Below are positions 5,712 through 6,380 of a stretch of 6,380 nt of DNA, piece after piece. Position 1 is the first letter of the stretch, and every line of letters starts with the position of its first letter. The notes below the pieces were generated by a model. It was not told the origin of the DNA. It made no database searches and saw nothing but the letters and a program-made list of their open reading frames with translations. The stretch covers positions 1 to 6,380 of the forward strand of contig CAMWKC010000130.1 of the NCBI GenBank assembly GCA_947174735.1. Direction: 5' to 3'. The DNA comes from an uncultured Porphyromonadaceae bacterium (lineage in GTDB: Bacteria > Bacteroidota > Bacteroidia > Bacteroidales > Muribaculaceae). The translations under genes were made by a program, and so were the position numbers.

Positions 5712-6380
5712 TCAGATGCAGCCGAGCATTTCAGTGATAAGCTTTGTCATGACCGGCTGAGCATTGATAGCTGCCTTCTGTACTTCTTCATGACTGGGCA
5801 CATCAGTAATATCTTTACCGCCGAGGTCAGTTATCACTGACACACCAAATACCTTCATACCGGCATGGTTCGCTACTATCACTTCAGGTACAGTCGACAT
5901 ACCTACGGCATCACCGCCGATTATACGGAAATACTCGTACTCAGCAGGTGTTTCGAATGTCGGACCCGGTGTGCCTACATATACACCGCGCATAAGACGC
6001 ATCTTTTCCTCTTTACCTATTGATTCGGCTAAGGCTATAAGACTGCGGCTGTAAGCCTCTGTCATCGATGGGAAGCGAGGACCGAGTTTATCGTCGTTAC
6101 GACCGCGCAGAGGATTTTCAGGGAAAAGATTAATGTGATCGGTGATTATCATGACGTCACCAACCCGGAACTCTTTATTCATACCGCCGGCGGCATTACT
6201 TACAAACAGCGTCTTTACTCCGAGTTCCTTCATAACACGTACCGGGAAGGTCACCTGCTTCATATCGTAACCTTCGTAGTAGTGGAAACGACCTTGCATA
6301 GCCATTATATACTTACCTCCGAGAGTGCCGAATATAAGCTTACCTGAGTGACCCTCGACTGTTGATACAGGGAAATTAGG
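5712..6380 (-). CDS. punA: Purine nucleoside phosphorylase, trimeric class (C-terminal 222 codons)
   Basis: The 5' end is cut by the right window edge; the frame is open to base 6380, reading PNFPVSTVEGHSGKLIFGTL. Roughly the first 40-50 residues are missing. The enzyme cleaves purine ribonucleosides or deoxyribonucleosides with phosphate, releasing base and (deoxy)ribose 1-phosphate for salvage. Class-defining segments, numbered in the visible part, are GHSGKL (10-15), MQGRFHYYEGY (28-38) for phosphate and sugar, VSNAAGG (60-66), GPTFETPAEY (139-148) with the purine-contacting Glu, GMSTVPEVIVANHAGM (160-175) and VITD (182-185). The last residue aligns with the human Asn243 base-selecting position but is Asp here. 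The ATG at 6305 is internal, not the start. The gene precedes thiL; in Bacteroides this pair often follows lpxK, which would lie outside the window (recalled, not seen). Confidence 0.93.
   Translation of the reverse strand, partial: PNFPVSTVEGHSGKLIFGTLGGKYIMAMQGRFHYYEGYDMKQVTFPVRVMKELGVKTLFVSNAAGGMNKEFRVGDVMIITDHINLFPENPLRGRNDDKLGPRFPSMTEAYSRSLIALAESIGKEEKMRLMRGVYVGTPGPTFETPAEYEYFRIIGGDAVGMSTVPEVIVANHAGMKVFGVSVITDLGGKDITDVPSHEEVQKAAINAQPVMTKLITEMLGCI

Noticed and set aside
5625..5840. Plus-strand frame of 71 codons across the inverted repeat
   Set aside because: It reads through the GC-rich stem and then antisense to the phosphorylase; nothing protein-like is visible.

Overview
The window looks chromosomal and comes from a Bacteroidetes genome, most likely order Bacteroidales (family not resolvable by eye). 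Three things support this: the MoxR / DUF58 / DUF4381-like / BatA / BatB gene order, proteins that closely resemble their Bacteroides-type counterparts, and a promoter -7 box of the Bacteroidetes form TAnnTTTG. Every gene I can support lies on the minus strand, so transcription runs from high to low coordinates. No RNA genes, CRISPR arrays, insertion sequences or prophage genes are visible.

Right part (about 6380-4545), read in transcription order: the 3' 222 codons of a trimeric-type purine nucleoside phosphorylase, cut by the window edge, then thiamine-monophosphate kinase (thiL). Between them lies a 111-bp gap holding a large GC-rich inverted repeat with a third competing arm. These are housekeeping enzymes of purine salvage and thiamine diphosphate synthesis.

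Middle (4544-4288): a 257-bp AT-rich intergenic region. It carries a clear TAnnTTTG promoter box, an adjacent perfect 7-4-7 palindrome lying where the -33 element should be, and a leader of about 110 nt containing a 17-codon open frame. This is the apparent start of the next transcription unit.

Left part (4287-1): the first five genes of a Bacteroides-type 'Bat' (aerotolerance) operon. They are a MoxR AAA+ ATPase, a DUF58 protein with an intact MIDAS-type VWA core, an exported single-pass protein with a BatD-like outer region and a DUF4381-like inner region, the membrane-anchored VWA protein BatA, and the beginning of BatB. From DUF58 onward the genes are tightly packed (14-nt gap, 4-nt overlap, 44-nt gap). 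Between moxR and the DUF58 gene there is a 100-bp gap with a strong hairpin. By family knowledge, MoxR ATPases act with VWA partners as chaperone-like or metal-insertion machines; the substrate of the Bat system is not established.

The coding content is conventional. The most interesting material is non-coding: the palindrome at the moxR promoter, two intergenic hairpins 2.4 kb apart that share a 16-nt core (14 of 16 identical), a possible attenuator-like arrangement after the phosphorylase gene, and a near-perfect Shine-Dalgarno sequence before batA in a phylum that rarely uses them. I see no convincing wholly new system in this window.
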